Source of the DNA: an uncultured Geobacteraceae bacterium
Lineage (GTDB): Bacteria > Desulfobacterota > Desulfuromonadia > Geobacterales > Pseudopelobacteraceae
Assembly: GCA_903876875.1 (NCBI GenBank)
Contig: CAIRBT010000176.1
Location: 1-64,000 of the forward strand
Length of the DNA stretch: 64,000 nucleotides
Direction: 5' to 3'
Part shown: piece by piece, positions 55,901 through 64,000 of the stretch
Layout of the letters: every line of letters starts with the position of its first letter
Numbering within the stretch: position 1 is the stretch's first letter
The notes under the pieces: generated by a model
Told to the model about the DNA's origin: nothing
Database searches by the model: none
What the model saw: the letters and a program-made list of their open reading frames with translations, nothing else
Made by a program: the position numbers and the translations under genes

Positions 55901-56295
55901 GTGAGACCTTCCGCCCGCACAGCTGTAATGGTTGCCTCTTTTTCCAGTGGTGACAGCCAGGCACTGTAACCAATACCCAGAATACCGGGGCAGTTTTCAT
56001 CGAGTCGCAAGGAGTTGACATAATTTTTGAATTCAGCTCGTGAAACGGAGGGGCGAGCGTTACAGAACCCCTTAGCTCCAAGAAGTATCATTTCATGATC
56101 ATGCATTCGTTCATGAATATTTTCATAAATATCAGTGGTAATATTTTTATATCGACTTTCAGCCCGTTGCTTGAAGTTATAATTCAACAGCACCCCTATC
56201 GCTAGTGTGACAATGAGTGATGTACAGAGAACCGTGGTCGGTACCATTTTAGTAACAAGCAGAAATTCCGATTTTTTTATATCCATTAACGCCAT
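52984..56295 (-). CDS. CHASE-PAS hybrid histidine kinase
   Basis: 1103 residues. A membrane helix (about 17-38), a periplasmic CHASE domain (about 75-290) and a second helix (about 318-340) are followed by three PAS domains with PAC tails (about 350-735). Next come a HisKA domain with phospho-His in LAHELNNILS, an HATPase domain (DDGEGMD, GTGLGMPVV) and a C-terminal receiver with Asp in ITDVIMPN. CHASE domains bind small extracellular ligands; the ligand is unknown. A lone receiver gene follows directly. An ATG three codons downstream is an alternative start. Confidence 0.9.
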   Translation of the reverse strand: MALMDIKKSEFLLVTKMVPTTVLCTSLIVTLAIGVLLNYNFKQRAESRYKNITTDIYENIHERMHDHEMILLGAKGFCNARPSVSRAEFKNYVNSLRLDENCPGILGIGYSAWLSPLEKEATITAVRAEGLTEYDIKPGGVRPRYTGITLIEPFNWRNKRAFGYDMYTEPVRRVAMDRALDSGSVVLTGKLTLLQETEQDKQIGLIMFAPVYQPGVAVDTIEGRRKAIRGFVYSPIRIKDYIYGTFGTMPKEVGFDIYIGGVEESNLLFSSFESERTTVPKGYLPDYSSKMPFSSYGITGYIVFKTLPSFTYYFATWLTNLIVIAGIVASLLLTLYARKRQNQLLAVLSNETRLTNIIHGTNAGTWEWNVQTGTVAINERWAHIIGYTYAELEPISIDSWVSFTHPEDLAQSSLLLEKHYKEPSEPYHCDIRMKHKDGTWIWVSDWGSVTRWTDDGKPLIMQGVHIDISGRKQIELDLQHANSIADKSNKLLYAIVDTMSDWLWEIDANARVVYCSPQVVEHLGYSPEEIIGKTPYDFMYPAEAARVAEAFRKISLEKGRFSNMEQWILAKDGTSILFSSNGVPIVDEEGRIQGYRGVNKNITNQYYNESRLKKLSYAVEKCPSPILITDREGVIEFVNESFTTLTGYSETEAIGQNPRFIKSGEMTDEFYTSLWKTISRGNTWKGELHNRRKDGSLYWVQSIIAPLHDAQGVISHYVSIKEDITEKRVFAEQLLHAQKAETIGALAGGLAHELNNILSIIGGYTLLLKKSCCLEPKQQQYLTEIATAVNDAGAITHGMLAYSRKQNLNLGCHDLVALVKAAGVFIEQVLREDIIVSKDLPEQPVFVLCDPQLIKQVLINLATNARDAMPNGGGLHITVGTLSCPGTEEGVNAQITVTDDGEGMDEFTQKRIFDPFFTTKEVGKGTGLGMPVVFGIITQHRGTITVQSELGKGTTFRLQLPVISAAVTSDVTDGTITCLDTVIKKAGSLLVVDDNEKLGKVISEYLSDAGYHVILAVDGADAYKKFMEYDEKISPIITDVIMPNKNGKALFDEICIHSNVPFIFMSGHQQEIINSQGDFGTARVLLKPINLAELLDVVGATIC

Positions 56296-56685
56296 TCGTT
56301 GGCACCCTTTTATGACAGCAACTCAGGAGTCTGTTCGGACGGAGGAAATCGTCGCGAAAATCCGGCTGGGCAAGAGCAGATTTCTCCTAAGCCCGGCAGG
56401 CTCCTCGCCGCATGTACAATCAACATCAACACCGGGTATCCACATGGGGGCACCCCTACACAATCACTGTCAACGGCGGTTGACCACGCGGAGACGCAGC
56501 GGAAAACCCGGTAATCAGAAAAATTGCTGATTTTCTCGTTTTGTAGAATAAGAATGTTTTTGCGTAGGGGCACCCCCACGTGGGTGCCCGCCGTTGATTC
56601 TCGTACCCGGTAACATCTCATCGTCGCATCAAACCCCTCCAAACCTCCCCTTGACAGGGGGGATTGAGGGGGGGTGGTTTAAATA
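56296..56685. other. Intergenic region with an inverted-repeat element
   Basis: 390 bp without a convincing gene. It contains the 172-bp inverted-repeat element at 56426-56597 and, near 56645-56672, a CCTCCCC-TTGACA-GGGGGG stem that may end transcription of the upstream kinase gene. Confidence 0.7.
56426..56597. mobile_element. MITE-like element with 38-bp terminal inverted repeats
   Basis: Left end 56426-56463 and the reverse complement of 56560-56597 match at 30 of 38 positions by eye (both start TCAAC, share GGGG and CCCCTAC blocks and end CAA). The interior holds the CGGAGACGC tail motif and an AT-rich spacer, the same parts as the element at 42161-42293 in inverse order. There is no ORF, so it would be a non-autonomous element or a repetitive palindrome. 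Confidence 0.6.
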
Positions 56686-57642
56686 TTACAACCGACTCGT
56701 ATTGTAATCGTTCAGAGGTACAGAGAGGGAAAAGACACAGCCGGTTGCTGCATTTTGTACTGCAATAGCACCATTCATATTACGTTCGATGATCATCTTG
56801 GACATGTAGAGACCGATGCCGGTTCCCAGCTCTTTTGTGGTAAAGTAAGGTTCAAATACCCTGTCAATGATATCGTCAGCTATGCCACCGCCGTTATCCT
56901 GTACCGTTACAAAACCCCTGTTTCCGTCTTTCCCATAGGTAATGGTAATGAGCCCACCCGTGACACCCGAAGCAACGATAGCTTCTTTGGCATTGCCAAA
57001 AAGATTGAGTAACACCTGTGAAAATTCATTGGGAAAACCAAACATAGTACACTCTTCACCCGCTTCAACCACGATTCTGATACCATTGGTTCGATATGAA
57101 GCTTCAACTAATTCAATAGTCCGGGTGATTTTTTTCAGCGGTATAAAAGGTACTTTGAGCTTGTCCGGACTAAAAAAGTCTCGAAAGTCATCAATGGTGG
57201 TGGACATTTTTTGAATGAGCATATCGGCAGTAACAACTGATTTATCAAAGTACTCGTCGTTTAACGTCTTGTCTTTGTAACTCAGCTCAAGGTTACCGAG
57301 TAAGAGTGCTAATGCATTCAATGGTTGACGCCATTGATGGGCAATATTGTTAATCATTTCCCCCATGGCCGCCTGACGACTCTGACTGATGAGCGTCTGA
57401 TCTTTCTGCCTGATTTCAGTAAGTGCAGCCTCCAGATCCGATTGTATCCGGGCATTAAGCTTTTCCAATCGGAACCTGAAACGCTTCTCACCTTGATACT
57501 GCATAACTTCGAGTGATTTTTTTAAAAACTGGCGGGTAAAAATTCCGGTACTAAGCGCAAATAAGCAAAGTGCCAGAGCAATGCCATACAGTTCAAAACG
57601 CCACGGTTTCAGAATTTCGTCACGGGAGTAGCCCGCTATCAC
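56686..57642 (-). CDS. Histidine kinase C-terminal part (downstream of in-frame TAG)
   Basis: 318 residues from a GTG that is only the first possible start after an in-frame stop. It has one membrane helix (about 15-35), a coiled coil, HisKA with phospho-His in IAHQWRQPLNA, and an HATPase domain (DNGGGI, GTGIGLYMSK). Reading back across the TAG at 57685-57687 the frame stays open and matches the C-terminal end of a Cache-domain sensor (YARVTSYPLVVIAGYSRDEIL, in part). It is therefore the kinase half of a split gene. It could work if translated alone, but no good ribosome-binding site is seen. Confidence 0.8.
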   Translation of the reverse strand: MIAGYSRDEILKPWRFELYGIALALCLFALSTGIFTRQFLKKSLEVMQYQGEKRFRFRLEKLNARIQSDLEAALTEIRQKDQTLISQSRQAAMGEMINNIAHQWRQPLNALALLLGNLELSYKDKTLNDEYFDKSVVTADMLIQKMSTTIDDFRDFFSPDKLKVPFIPLKKITRTIELVEASYRTNGIRIVVEAGEECTMFGFPNEFSQVLLNLFGNAKEAIVASGVTGGLITITYGKDGNRGFVTVQDNGGGIADDIIDRVFEPYFTTKELGTGIGLYMSKMIIERNMNGAIAVQNAATGCVFSLSVPLNDYNTSRL

Positions 57643-57684
57643 AACAAGTGGATAGGAAGTGACGCGGGCATAGGAGCTTATTCT

Positions 57685-57687
57685 CTA
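57685..57687 (-). other. In-frame amber codon splitting a Cache sensor kinase
   Basis: TAG interrupts ...FSPADNT and RISSYARV..., two parts of one family-typical Cache-domain end. The frame is the same on both sides. One base change would restore a 602-residue kinase. Confidence 0.85.
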
Positions 57688-58494
57688 GGTATTATCTGCG
57701 GGAGAAAAAAGTGTGATCGTGCCGTATTCAGCCCCGCTTGCCATGGCTGAACGCAATTGCTTTGATATCTTGCCAAGCGTACCCACATCGGCATCACTTC
57801 CCGGGACTTCAGGAAAACGGGTCAAAAAAGTCATATCAGTATTTCTCAACACAATAGACCCGCCAGGTCCGGTCACCACACTGGAAATAACATTCCTGAG
57901 GCTTTCGAGCCGAATGGCCGCATAACTGATGCCGGCAAACGAACCATCCGGATTGTCCATACGACGTGCCAGGTAAATACCCCATTTACCGGAGCGCAAT
58001 CCTTTGAGGGGTTTTGAGACCACAAGACGGGGTGTGGGGTTGTTTTTCGCTTCTTGAAAAAACTCACGTTTTTCAATATTCAACGTTTCCTGGGGATTCA
58101 CCCCGTAGACAACGTTCCCGTCCCCATCTGCAATATGGACAAACTCAACGGGGGGCTCAATCAGGGCACTATGAAGATCCATATGTTGACGAATCGCAGC
58201 ATCAGACAATTTATCATGCTGTTTCAGATAGAGATACTCCCTGGCATTTGTGCGTATAGTTGCATCGGCTTTTTCCAGGTCTGACTTGATATGTTGCTGG
58301 AGAACAACAACAAGATTCCGCGAATTACTATGGGAGCGTTCCAGATAACCATTGCGGCTGTAAACGAGAAAAAAGACAGCAAAACAGGTGGAGAGAACAA
58401 TCGTTGCAATCCACACCGCAATGATTCGTCTTTCGATATATGATTTTTCAGGAGTGACATTGTGCTGTTCATCACCATTTAACGGTTCCTGCAT
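57685..58494 (-). CDS. Cache-domain sensor part of a split histidine kinase
   Basis: 269 residues. A cytosolic start, a membrane helix (about 26-46) and a periplasmic dCache domain (about 60-265) with FVHIADGDGNVVYG, REFFQEAK, SKPLKGLRSGKWGIYLARR (in part) and FAGISYAAI. Such domains sense small organic ligands. It stops at an in-frame TAG just before the end of the Cache domain, while the kinase continues in the same frame. The ATG has AGAGGTG upstream. As it stands the product would be an anchored sensor with no output. Confidence 0.8.
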   Translation of the reverse strand: MQEPLNGDEQHNVTPEKSYIERRIIAVWIATIVLSTCFAVFFLVYSRNGYLERSHSNSRNLVVVLQQHIKSDLEKADATIRTNAREYLYLKQHDKLSDAAIRQHMDLHSALIEPPVEFVHIADGDGNVVYGVNPQETLNIEKREFFQEAKNNPTPRLVVSKPLKGLRSGKWGIYLARRMDNPDGSFAGISYAAIRLESLRNVISSVVTGPGGSIVLRNTDMTFLTRFPEVPGSDADVGTLGKISKQLRSAMASGAEYGTITLFSPADNT

Positions 58495-58573
58495 GAATCA
58501 CCTCTGGTGAGCAGCGTTCAGGCGCTACGTCACAATCATCTGACATTCACCGACCTGCGCACCAGGCAGTAGG

Positions 58574-61500
58574 TCAAGCGGTTGCTGCCAGCCATTTCGT
58601 AAGCATTTCTGAAAGTTTACTTTTGTTAACCGGCTTCGAAAGATAGTCATCCATCCCCGCTTTCAGGCATTCTTCGCGGTCTTCTGACATGGCGTTTGCC
58701 GTCATTGCGATAATGGGAACCTTATGATTAAGCACGCAAGATTGGGGATCACGGATGGCAATTGTAGCCATAAAACCGTTCATTTCCGGCATTTGGCAGT
58801 CCATGAGGACCATATCGTACTCGATCTTTTCTAACGCACGGAGGGCTTCAATACCGTTTGCCACAACATCGGCATTATACCCCAGGCTGCTGATCATTTT
58901 ATGAGCGACCTTCTGATTAATGAGATTATCCTCGGCAAGTAATATCTTCCACGTTTGTGCTGAAACCGGGGCACTTTCCCCAGATTCGGCCTGCCCAGCC
59001 GGTATGGCATCTTGTCGACCGAGTGCCCGGCTGAGACACTCATGCAGTTGATCCTGCTTGAGTGGTTTCGTCGTAGTGGCAACAAAACCGGCTTGTTCGA
59101 TACGTTGAGTATCAAGGCGTCTGCCAAGCGTTGTTAACAGTACCATGGCGGTTAAAGCAAGGTGAGGATCGGCTTTAATTTGTCTGCCCAGCTCAACGCC
59201 ATCACATCCCGGCAGCTGGTGATCAATAAGCACCATGCTAAATGGCGTCCCCGAGCGTGCTGCCTCGTGGAGCATCTGCAGCCCCATCTCTGCTGAGGAA
59301 CTGGCTTGGCACAGGCAGCCCCATCCCTCCAGCAGTTTCGTCAACTGTACTCGACTGGTATAATTGTCATCAACTATCAACACAGAGGTGGTGCAGAAAC
59401 CACTGGCATGTGGTTCACCTGTCTCAGCCACAACCTGTGCCGAAAGGTCAAAACAGACGGTAAACCAGAAAGTAGAGCCACTACCATATTCACTGGTTAC
59501 CCCTATTTCACCCCCCATCAATTCAGCTAACTGACGACAGATTGTCAAGCCAAGACCGGTACCACCGTATTTTCGTGTTGTAGAGCTCTCTGCCTGAGTA
59601 AATGGTGTGAAGATATCATCCAGGCGATCTTCCGGAATACCAATACCGGTATCACTCACCTCGAAGAGCACAGTTACTGACTCATTAGTAAGGGTATTTA
59701 GGGTGGCACGCAGGACAATCTCCCCTGCCTGGGTGAACTTAATGGCATTGCCGGCCAGATTGGTAATGATCTGCCGTACCCTGCCCGAATCCCCCGTAAG
59801 GTTTTTGGGAATAGCGGGGTCAACGGTGCAGATCAGCTCCAGCTGCTTCTCCACGGCACGGAGAGCCAACAGTTCAGCCGTATCCTCCATTGTCGTTAAC
59901 AGGTCAAAAGCAATTATTTCCAAAGAGAGCTTTCCCGCTTCTATCTTGGAAAAATCAAGAATTTCATTAAGTATTTCCAGCAGATTTTCACCACTTTTGC
60001 GGACGATCTCGGCATAATCACGTTGTTCAACGGTCAAGCCGCTTTCGAGGAGAATGTCGGCCATACCTATCACCCCGTTCATCGGGGTGCGAATTTCGTG
60101 ACTCATGGTCGAAAGGAAGTTGCTTTTTGCCTTAGTAGCCAATTCGGCACGTTCTCGTGCAAGATTCAGTTCATCAATCAACATTTTCTTTTCAGTGACA
60201 TCAACACAGACGGCAACATAATGGGTTATCAGACCGGCACTATTACGCAGAGGTGTGATGGTCGCCAATTCCCAGTATAAGCTTCCATCTTTGCGCCGGT
60301 TAACCATCTCGCCATGCCAGAAGCCCCCGGCTCCAAGTGTCGTCCATAATTCAGTAAATATTTCCGGTGGTGTCAACCCCGACTGCAAGATCCGTGGGTT
60401 TTGTCCCACCAGCTCTTCAGGAGTATAGCCGGTGATCTCGGTGAATTTTGGATTAACAAATTCTATAATTCCCCAGGGATCCGTCATAATAATCGATACG
60501 GGACTCTGTTCCACGATACGGGAGAGTTTCCGCAGTTCATCCTCATACTCCCTAAGCTTGGTGATATCGGTGTCAACACCCCGGTAACCGGTCAGAATGC
60601 CAGCTGCGTCAAAGATCGGTACTCCATTAGTTTTAAGAAGAATTGGCTGACCATCCTTGTGTCTATTCCAATTTTCAAGGTTGATAATACGCTCCTGATT
60701 CTGCACAATCCCGACAAACAGCGACCCAATCCGCACAGCCTCTTCGGGGGGCATAAAATCCAAGGGGGTTTTGCCGATAATTTCTTCCGACGTGTAGCCG
60801 AGATGTTTTACCGCTCGATCCGAACAGAAGGTATATCGCCACTGACTATCGACCTCCCAGACCCAGTCGGACATGGTTTCAACAATGGCATTCAGGGTGT
60901 CGTTGGAATGCTTGACAACCAGGTTGGCTTGTACCAGGGCCATTTCAGCCAATTTACGTTCGGTAATATTTTCATGGGAGATAACTGCCAATTTTTGGCT
61001 GTCAATGGTGAATTGATTGATATGACAAATAAACCAGCGATCCTCAGTGGCAGAATGGCAGGGGTACTCTTTCGTAAACGTCTGGAGTTCACCGGCGAGG
61101 ACATCCTGCAGACCGGAGTGGAACTCATTGAGGTCAGAGCTGTTTTCCGGATTACCTCTGTCTATATCGCATGCATGCAGATAATTAATCCCTTTACCGA
61201 TACTTTCAGGCGTTGCACCATTGAGTGCGGCAAAAAGATCCCAGGCCAGATTGGTGAAAATGATATCCCCGGCAACATCAACTACGCATATATGAGCACT
61301 CAGACCGTTAAGGGCCGAACGATTAAATAGCTCTAACTCACGGATCGTCTGTTCGGCTCTGCGTCGCTCGGTTATATCGGAGAAAGTAACAACGGCACCG
61401 GTGGTTGAGTCGTTTTCAATGATGGGGTGGGATGAGTATTCGGTGAGGAAGGAGGTACCATCGCTCCGCCAAAAAACTTCCGTGTCAACGCGACAACCGA

Positions 61501-63328
61501 TGGCACTATTTTTAGCATGGTAAATAGGACAGTCCTCTACAGGGTACGTCGTACCATCAAGACGACTGTGGTGTACAAGTGTATGCATGTCATAACCAAG
61601 GCAATCAGCCAGGTTATGGCCCAAAAGCCTCAAACCGGCTCTGTTTATAAAGGTACATGCGCCTGACGCATCTATGCCGTAAATACCTTGATCTGTTGTC
61701 TCAAGAAGTTGTTTTGTCACCTTTTGAGCGGAATCTGCTGCCTGAACCGCAGCGGACAATTGATACTCAAGGTTTTTTCTATCGGTAATGTTGTAAGTAA
61801 AACCGTGCCAGAGAGTGCTGCCGTCCTCCGTCCTTTGCGGCAGAGCACTCCCATAGTGCCACTGCAGCCCCTTTTGTGGCAGAATGACCCGATATTCGTA
61901 TTCCCATGGTGAGAGGGTCAGTGCCGAACCCTTGAAAGAGAGCCGGATCCCTTCGGCATCATCGGGATGAAAGAGGGAAAAGACAGCGGTGGCATTTTCG
62001 CCAATGTCCTCAGGAGCCAGCTCAAAAATATCCCGTATGCCATAACTAACAAAGGGAAAACTATGGAGACCTTCCGGCGATATGCGATACTGGAAGATCA
62101 TTCCCGGCACCTGGCTCGAAAGGTCATGAAGCAACTTATGGCTTTTCTGTAATTTATCCTCCAGGGCTTTCCGGGTGGTTATATCGGAAAAGCTCCAGAT
62201 ACTTCCCGCAGTTGGGTCATTAGGATTAACTGCTGAGCCAGTAAGACTGATAATCAAAACCGTATCGTTCTTGCACTGTAACCTCAGTTCGTTCACAAAC
62301 GGCTCACCGGTTGTTAACAGCGGGTACACCGTTATCCCAAATTGTTCAAACTCTTCTGCGGTAGGATAAAGTATCCTGGTACTGGCTCCTATCACTTCGT
62401 TTTCATTGTAGCCAAACATTACGTTAAATGCCGAATTAGCCCATTTAATCCGCCGGTTTTGCACAAAGATCATTCCATTACCGGCATTTTCAAGAATTAT
62501 CCGTTGTTCCTCTGATCTCCGCTGCCGTTCCTGCTCCAAGCGTTTTATACGTGTAATGTCAACCAAAGTCACCAAACTGGTGCCGTCCCCCTGATCGGTA
62601 GCGGCTATTAACGCGAAAATTTCGCTGCCATTTTTACCAATTACCCTATACTCTCTCTCAATCACTGAACTTTCATTTGCACGGGCAGTTGAGACGTCTT
62701 CGCTCCAGATATTTTGAACCCAACGACGATATTCATCATCGGGATAGGCCTTTTCCATCCAGACATCAACGGTAGGTATATCCGCAAGAACATAACCAAA
62801 CGTTTTTTCAAAGTTTGCATTAACGTAAAGAATCGTGCCATCTGCCGAGTTCAGCGCACATGATACCGGCAAACTGTCCATCATTATACGGAACTTTCGT
62901 TCACTTTCGGCTAATTGGCGTTCCGTTCGCAGGCGGCGGGCACAATCAAGCAGACTCTTGGTAAACTGCCTCAGATTAATCGGCTTGGTTATATACCGCT
63001 CTATGCCCAACTCAATGGATTGTTTCAAATAACTTACCTGGTCGAAGGCTGTTAATACAATGATCGCGACAGTGTGGTCATGCTCCCGAATGTGGGCGAC
63101 CATTTCCAGACCATCCATAATGGGCATACGTATATCGGTGACAATAATATCGGGATGATGGTTCTGATAGGCAGCGAGTCCCTCCTCGCCATTTTTAGCC
63201 GTTATCAAACGGCCGCAGTAGCGTGCCAACAGCTCGCTCCCCTGCTCTAAGATAAAGTCCTCATCTTCCACATAGAGAACGGTCAGTCCCTTCAAAAAGT
63301 CTCTATCCGCACTATCACGATGTATCAT
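58574..63328 (-). CDS. Large multi-PAS hybrid histidine kinase with three receivers
   Basis: About 1584 residues, no membrane helix, so cytosolic. The order is receiver (about 10-125, Asp in IVTDIRMP), about seven PAS/PAC domains (about 145-1040), HisKA with phospho-His in MSHEIRTPMNG, HATPase (DTGIGIPED, GTGLGLTICR), then two receivers (Asp in VLIDHQLP and in VLMDCQMP). It has no histidine-phosphotransfer domain, so a separate one is needed. I chose the ATG at 63326-63328, which has GGAGG 6 bases upstream; the ATG seven codons earlier has none. Several PAS domains closely resemble those of the 52.98-56.3 kb kinase, suggesting duplication. A 21-base G tract lies about 100 bp upstream. Confidence 0.9.
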   Translation of the reverse strand: MIHRDSADRDFLKGLTVLYVEDEDFILEQGSELLARYCGRLITAKNGEEGLAAYQNHHPDIIVTDIRMPIMDGLEMVAHIREHDHTVAIIVLTAFDQVSYLKQSIELGIERYITKPINLRQFTKSLLDCARRLRTERQLAESERKFRIMMDSLPVSCALNSADGTILYVNANFEKTFGYVLADIPTVDVWMEKAYPDDEYRRWVQNIWSEDVSTARANESSVIEREYRVIGKNGSEIFALIAATDQGDGTSLVTLVDITRIKRLEQERQRRSEEQRIILENAGNGMIFVQNRRIKWANSAFNVMFGYNENEVIGASTRILYPTAEEFEQFGITVYPLLTTGEPFVNELRLQCKNDTVLIISLTGSAVNPNDPTAGSIWSFSDITTRKALEDKLQKSHKLLHDLSSQVPGMIFQYRISPEGLHSFPFVSYGIRDIFELAPEDIGENATAVFSLFHPDDAEGIRLSFKGSALTLSPWEYEYRVILPQKGLQWHYGSALPQRTEDGSTLWHGFTYNITDRKNLEYQLSAAVQAADSAQKVTKQLLETTDQGIYGIDASGACTFINRAGLRLLGHNLADCLGYDMHTLVHHSRLDGTTYPVEDCPIYHAKNSAIGCRVDTEVFWRSDGTSFLTEYSSHPIIENDSTTGAVVTFSDITERRRAEQTIRELELFNRSALNGLSAHICVVDVAGDIIFTNLAWDLFAALNGATPESIGKGINYLHACDIDRGNPENSSDLNEFHSGLQDVLAGELQTFTKEYPCHSATEDRWFICHINQFTIDSQKLAVISHENITERKLAEMALVQANLVVKHSNDTLNAIVETMSDWVWEVDSQWRYTFCSDRAVKHLGYTSEEIIGKTPLDFMPPEEAVRIGSLFVGIVQNQERIINLENWNRHKDGQPILLKTNGVPIFDAAGILTGYRGVDTDITKLREYEDELRKLSRIVEQSPVSIIMTDPWGIIEFVNPKFTEITGYTPEELVGQNPRILQSGLTPPEIFTELWTTLGAGGFWHGEMVNRRKDGSLYWELATITPLRNSAGLITHYVAVCVDVTEKKMLIDELNLARERAELATKAKSNFLSTMSHEIRTPMNGVIGMADILLESGLTVEQRDYAEIVRKSGENLLEILNEILDFSKIEAGKLSLEIIAFDLLTTMEDTAELLALRAVEKQLELICTVDPAIPKNLTGDSGRVRQIITNLAGNAIKFTQAGEIVLRATLNTLTNESVTVLFEVSDTGIGIPEDRLDDIFTPFTQAESSTTRKYGGTGLGLTICRQLAELMGGEIGVTSEYGSGSTFWFTVCFDLSAQVVAETGEPHASGFCTTSVLIVDDNYTSRVQLTKLLEGWGCLCQASSSAEMGLQMLHEAARSGTPFSMVLIDHQLPGCDGVELGRQIKADPHLALTAMVLLTTLGRRLDTQRIEQAGFVATTTKPLKQDQLHECLSRALGRQDAIPAGQAESGESAPVSAQTWKILLAEDNLINQKVAHKMISSLGYNADVVANGIEALRALEKIEYDMVLMDCQMPEMNGFMATIAIRDPQSCVLNHKVPIIAMTANAMSEDREECLKAGMDDYLSKPVNKSKLSEMLTKWLAATA

Positions 63329-63649
63329 TACAATCCTCCAAAGACACAAATGTGCCTCTGACTACTGGGCAAAAAATGACTCACAAGAGCGCAGAAATGC
63401 CCTTCTCGCTGCGGAAACTCGCTACCGGGGGGGGGGGGGGGGGGGGGTAAAATGTCTTTTTGCTCTTAAGTACCATTTTAAGGCGCACAGCAAGTATTTT
63501 GAGAGCATGGTTTCTCCTGCAGATAGGTGCCACAGACTCTTCAGTTTGACTTTTATTCGTGAGAGGTAGTAAATTAGCGGCATTGAATCATAGGCATTCA
63601 TCTGAATTAGTCAAGTTTTTTTTCATTTCTGGTCTCACCAAGCAACCAC
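63329..63649. other. Intergenic region with a poly-G tract
   Basis: About 320 bp with no gene. It contains a run of 21 G (63427-63447) and otherwise AT-rich sequence near 63.5-63.63 kb. I see no clear promoter, though transcription of the hybrid kinase must start in or near it. Confidence 0.7.
63427..63447. repeat. Homopolymer of 21 G
   Basis: An uninterrupted run of 21 guanines on the plus strand, about 100 bp upstream of the hybrid-kinase start. Such tracts can change length by slippage, or may reflect a sequencing or assembly problem. Confidence 0.9.
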
Positions 63650-63835
63650 TCAATTTATCGCCCTGGCAAGCGCCTCTGTAAGCTGTTTTTTGGTGAACGG
63701 CTTCGAAAGGGTTGCTTTTGCCACTGCCATTTCAGCACGATGCAGGTCATCTTCCAAACTTATATGACGACCTCCCCCGGAAACAGCCACCACAGGAATA
63801 TCAAAGCCCATTTCCAGCATGGCTTTAATCGGCAA
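63650..63835 (-). pseudogene. Remnant of a response-regulator receiver
   Basis: About 61 codons match the second half of a receiver domain: IPVVAVSGGGRH (switch region) and LSKPFTKKQLTEAL (conserved Lys). The first half with the acidic pocket and phospho-Asp is absent: upstream in this frame are stop codons (two TGA within about 50 bases), and other frames give no receiver motifs. There is no start with a ribosome-binding site. It is most likely a decayed gene end next to the kinase cluster. Confidence 0.7.
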
Positions 63836-64000
63836 TGGGCAAAGACCGCATAAATCCTCCAGTCACAAACTTCATTGGCGTCAGCCAGCGTGCTTCTGGA
63901 TACACGGCTGCAAATACCCATCCGATACAGTTTACTGCTTTGGGATCGAAGGCAAGTCACGGTATCCCGCAAACTATCGCGATAGATTAGTTGGGCAAAG

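Noticed and set aside
57685-57687. Pyrrolysine or programmed amber read-through
   Set aside because: No pyl genes or stimulatory structure are visible, and a simple nonsense mutation or sequence error explains the case; listed only as a possible alternative.

Overview
The window looks like part of the chromosome of a Gram-negative anaerobe or microaerophile of the Desulfuromonadales/Geobacterales type. This is an inference from gene content: an Mla lipid-transport operon, DctA, a menaquinone (futalosine) gene, FolE2, many multi-PAS hybrid histidine kinases, CHASE and Cache sensors, and a PilZ/chemoreceptor pair. There is no rRNA, tRNA, CRISPR array, prophage or transposase gene. Coding density is high and most genes lie on the minus strand.

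Layout. 1-58: 5' end of a cold-shock protein gene with its promoter. 255-4248: mlaE-mlaF-mlaD-tolC-mlaC operon (minus). 4396-9030: dctA, an MnmM-like methyltransferase, an RluA-type pseudouridine synthase (plus), AMMECR1, peptide deformylase and a GcvR-like ACT protein. 9091-12564: orphan BrnA antitoxin, a molybdopterin oxidoreductase (plus) and a ROK kinase. 12692-42114: a roughly 29-kb accessory region, described below. 42336-45092: engB-folE2-(TIGR04282)-mqnB operon linked by 4-bp overlaps, then an ankyrin protein (plus). 45828-47890: panBCD. 48136-52318: chemoreceptor/PilZ pair, fba and a 2-Cys peroxiredoxin. 52573-63328: a signalling block with a lone receiver, a CHASE hybrid kinase, a Cache kinase interrupted by an in-frame TAG, and a 1584-residue three-receiver hybrid kinase. 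The window ends in the remnant of a response regulator.

The most striking region is 12.7-42.1 kb. Its centre is a 13.9-kb gene for a 4632-residue protein made almost entirely of an eight-residue unit, roughly [S/T][S/T]x[Q/D/N][I/L/V]x[A/N][L/M]. The units are arranged in a higher-order period of seven (56 residues, 168 bp), and the protein ends in an EF-hand-like calcium module and a probable type I secretion signal. Divergently from it run a HlyB-type ABC exporter, a HlyD adaptor and a TPR-GT41 (O-GlcNAc-transferase-like) glycosyltransferase. Downstream on its own strand lie a TPR-GT41-GT92 fusion, an unknown protein, a methyltransferase and an 18-repeat NHL lipoprotein. A TPR-GT10 (fucosyltransferase-like) gene sits at the far edge. 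I infer a dedicated system that makes, glycosylates and exports a giant Ser/Thr-rich surface protein. The parts are recognisable families, but this combination and the 8 x 7 repeat architecture look unusual.

Smaller points of interest are an in-frame amber codon splitting a sensor kinase, a 21-base G tract upstream of the largest kinase gene, a 172-bp element with 38-bp terminal inverted repeats and relatives at the island edge, a possible brnT relic before brnA, and a strong terminator separating the giant gene from its putative glycosyltransferase.
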